Below are positions 35,351-36,670 of a DNA stretch of 36,670 nucleotides, one piece after another. The position numbers were made by a program, and so were the translations under genes. The first letter of the stretch is position 1. The number at the start of each line of letters is the position of its first letter. The DNA is from Leptospira biflexa (GTDB lineage: Bacteria; Spirochaetota; UBA4802; JAGODF01): positions 1 to 36,670 of the forward strand of contig DYLV01000009.1 in the NCBI GenBank assembly GCA_020721925.1. The letters run 5' to 3'. The notes beneath the pieces are model-generated. The model was not told the origin of the DNA and did no database searches. It saw only the letters and a program-made list of their open reading frames with translations.

Positions 35351-36670
35351 AATTCACGGGATGAGTTGTGTGATGTGTGCGCACACGGTTGAGCGTGCGC
35401 TACTCCATATAGAAGGAATACATTCCGCAAGTGTAGATTTTGCTGCGGGAAGCGCGAAAATAGTGCTCGAAGACAGCCGCGTTTCGGAAAAAGCTATTGC
35501 GGATTCCATTGAAATGGCGGGGTACCATTATCTCGGCACTTCGCCCGATCCCATGTACGAAGAGAAACTCACCGCACGCGATCTGTTCTGGAAAAAACTC
35601 CGCTTTTCCATCGGCCTTACCGCGGGCACGATTGCTATGGCGCTCATGTATCTTTCCCCGGTCGATGTATTCTCGCTTCACTATACCCTTTTTGCGATCA
35701 CCACGCCGATTTTTCTTTTTATTTCGTATCCAATTTTTGTTGCGGCATTCCATTCGCTGAAAAACCGAAGCCTCACCATGGACGTGATGTACGCCATGGG
35801 CATTGGTATTTCCTACCTGTCAAGCGTAATGGGCACTCTTGGCATTCTTCCACATGAATTTATGTATTATGAAACTGCATTATTTTTAGCCTCTTTCCTC
35901 ATGCTGGGAAGATTTTTAGAAACACGGGCACGGGGCAAAACATCAACTGCCATCCGTGCTCTCATGAAACTTCAACCGACGATTGCGCATCGCATGACTG
36001 GAGATATCATTACAGACATCGGCCAGGGAGAGATACATCCCGGGGACATGCTCCTTGTGAAACCAGGTGAAATAATCCCCGCCGACGGGATTATTATATC
36101 CGGCCAGACTTCAATCGACCAGTCCATGCTCACCGGAGAACCTGTGCCTGTCAATCGAAGCGCAGGCGACACAATCACCGGAGGCTGCATAAATCTGGAA
36201 AATTCTTTTACCATGCAAGCCACGCGCACGGGAAGCGACACCGTTTTAAGCCGTATTATCCGCATTGTGGAAGAAGCTCAGAGTTCAAAGCCTGCCCTTC
36301 AAAAAATTGCCGATAGAGCGGTCGAGTATTTCATCCCTCTTATTGTATTGATTGCCCTTGCCACCTTTTCGCTCTGGTTTTTTGCGCTCAAAAGCTCTGC
36401 ATCCTTTGCGATTGCACGCCTTATTTCAGTGCTGGTAATTGCGTGCCCATGTGCGCTCGGCCTTGCCACGCCCACCGCGGTAACTGCCGGCATCGGGCGA
36501 GGGGCGAAACTCGGAATTTTAATCAAACACAGCGAAGCGCTTGAGATTTCCGAAACAATAGACACCGTGATATTCGATAAAACCGGCACGCTCACCACCG
36601 GCAAACCAGAAGTTACTGCAATTCACCCGAACGGGTTACCTGAACACGAAGTGATTGCACATGCTGCCGG
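35328..36670 (+). CDS. copA: Copper-transporting P1B-type ATPase (partial, runs off the window)
   Basis: The first 447 residues of a heavy-metal P-type ATPase. Seen: an N-terminal metal-binding domain IHGMSCVMCAHTVERAL (C14, C17), several membrane helices from about 93, the actuator TGE motif (LTGEPVP, 269-271), the transmembrane CPC motif VIACPCALGLATPTA (C373, C375) that marks Cu+/Ag+ transporters, and the phosphorylation site FDKTGTLT (D417). It exports or, in some bacteria, supplies copper to periplasmic enzymes. The start at 35328 has AAGG about 7-10 nt upstream and lies within the end of the M28 gene, so the two are translationally coupled. The ATP-binding remainder is outside the window. 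Confidence 0.95.
   Translation, partial: MKRHLVIKIHGMSCVMCAHTVERALLHIEGIHSASVDFAAGSAKIVLEDSRVSEKAIADSIEMAGYHYLGTSPDPMYEEKLTARDLFWKKLRFSIGLTAGTIAMALMYLSPVDVFSLHYTLFAITTPIFLFISYPIFVAAFHSLKNRSLTMDVMYAMGIGISYLSSVMGTLGILPHEFMYYETALFLASFLMLGRFLETRARGKTSTAIRALMKLQPTIAHRMTGDIITDIGQGEIHPGDMLLVKPGEIIPADGIIISGQTSIDQSMLTGEPVPVNRSAGDTITGGCINLENSFTMQATRTGSDTVLSRIIRIVEEAQSSKPALQKIADRAVEYFIPLIVLIALATFSLWFFALKSSASFAIARLISVLVIACPCALGLATPTAVTAGIGRGAKLGILIKHSEALEISETIDTVIFDKTGTLTTGKPEVTAIHPNGLPEHEVIAHAA

Noticed and set aside
1..36670. Search for CRISPR arrays, IS elements, tRNA and rRNA
   Set aside because: No regularly spaced repeats, transposase frames or RNA-gene signatures were seen; most other open frames are antisense or shifted shadows of the listed genes.

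Overview
The window reads as ordinary chromosome of a Gram-negative, probably motile bacterium with a didermic envelope: it carries a methyl-accepting chemotaxis protein, a stand-alone CheY, an RND efflux transporter and two predicted lipoproteins. Base composition is moderate. Taxonomy cannot be fixed from sequence alone. The metX-metW pair, a class I-type HMG-CoA reductase and the chemotaxis genes would fit a spirochaete-like lineage (Spirochaetota), but this is inference with modest confidence. No rRNA, tRNA, CRISPR array, IS element or phage gene was recognised.

Layout. 1-743 (+): 3' part of a chemotaxis receptor. 765-7278 (-): a compact run read right to left as metX, metW, a PTS IIA (ptsN-like) gene, leuS and an exported amidohydrolase. 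It is headed by a clear SAM-I (S-box) riboswitch at 7334-7443 whose downstream sequence looks like a translational switch acting on the metX ribosome binding site. 7506-11391 (-): cheY, a doubtful small ORF and an RND transporter. 11464-12246 (+): isochorismatase-like hydrolase. 12243-17114 (-): a 1623-residue fusion of a GH13 amylase module and a GT5 starch/glycogen synthase module. 17258-18037 (-): lipoprotein with its own promoter and terminator. 18269-21287 (+): sugar epimerase, pyrD and hisC. 21368-25548 (-): a coiled-coil membrane protein translationally coupled to a PilZ / HMG-CoA reductase / APH-type kinase fusion. 25549-26220: gene-free, with an approximately 80-bp imperfect direct repeat. 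26221-27924 (+): XRE-cupin regulator and acyl-CoA dehydrogenase. 28090-32653 (-): enolase, a CPA2-type antiporter and a dynamin-like GTPase. 33153-34076 (-): unknown protein with a structured leader. 34403-36670 (+): M28 peptidase overlapping a copper-type P1B ATPase that runs off the window.

The most unusual content is in two multi-domain fusions. The first is the GH13-GT5 protein, whose domain order matches fungal alpha-1,3-glucan synthases and which may both process and elongate a glucan. The second is the PilZ-HMGR-kinase protein, which keeps the full class I HMG-CoA reductase catalytic set between a putative c-di-GMP-binding module and an aminoglycoside-phosphotransferase-fold kinase. 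If real and active, it would link second-messenger signalling to the committed step of the mevalonate pathway. The SAM riboswitch with a readable Shine-Dalgarno sequestration mechanism is the best-supported regulatory element.
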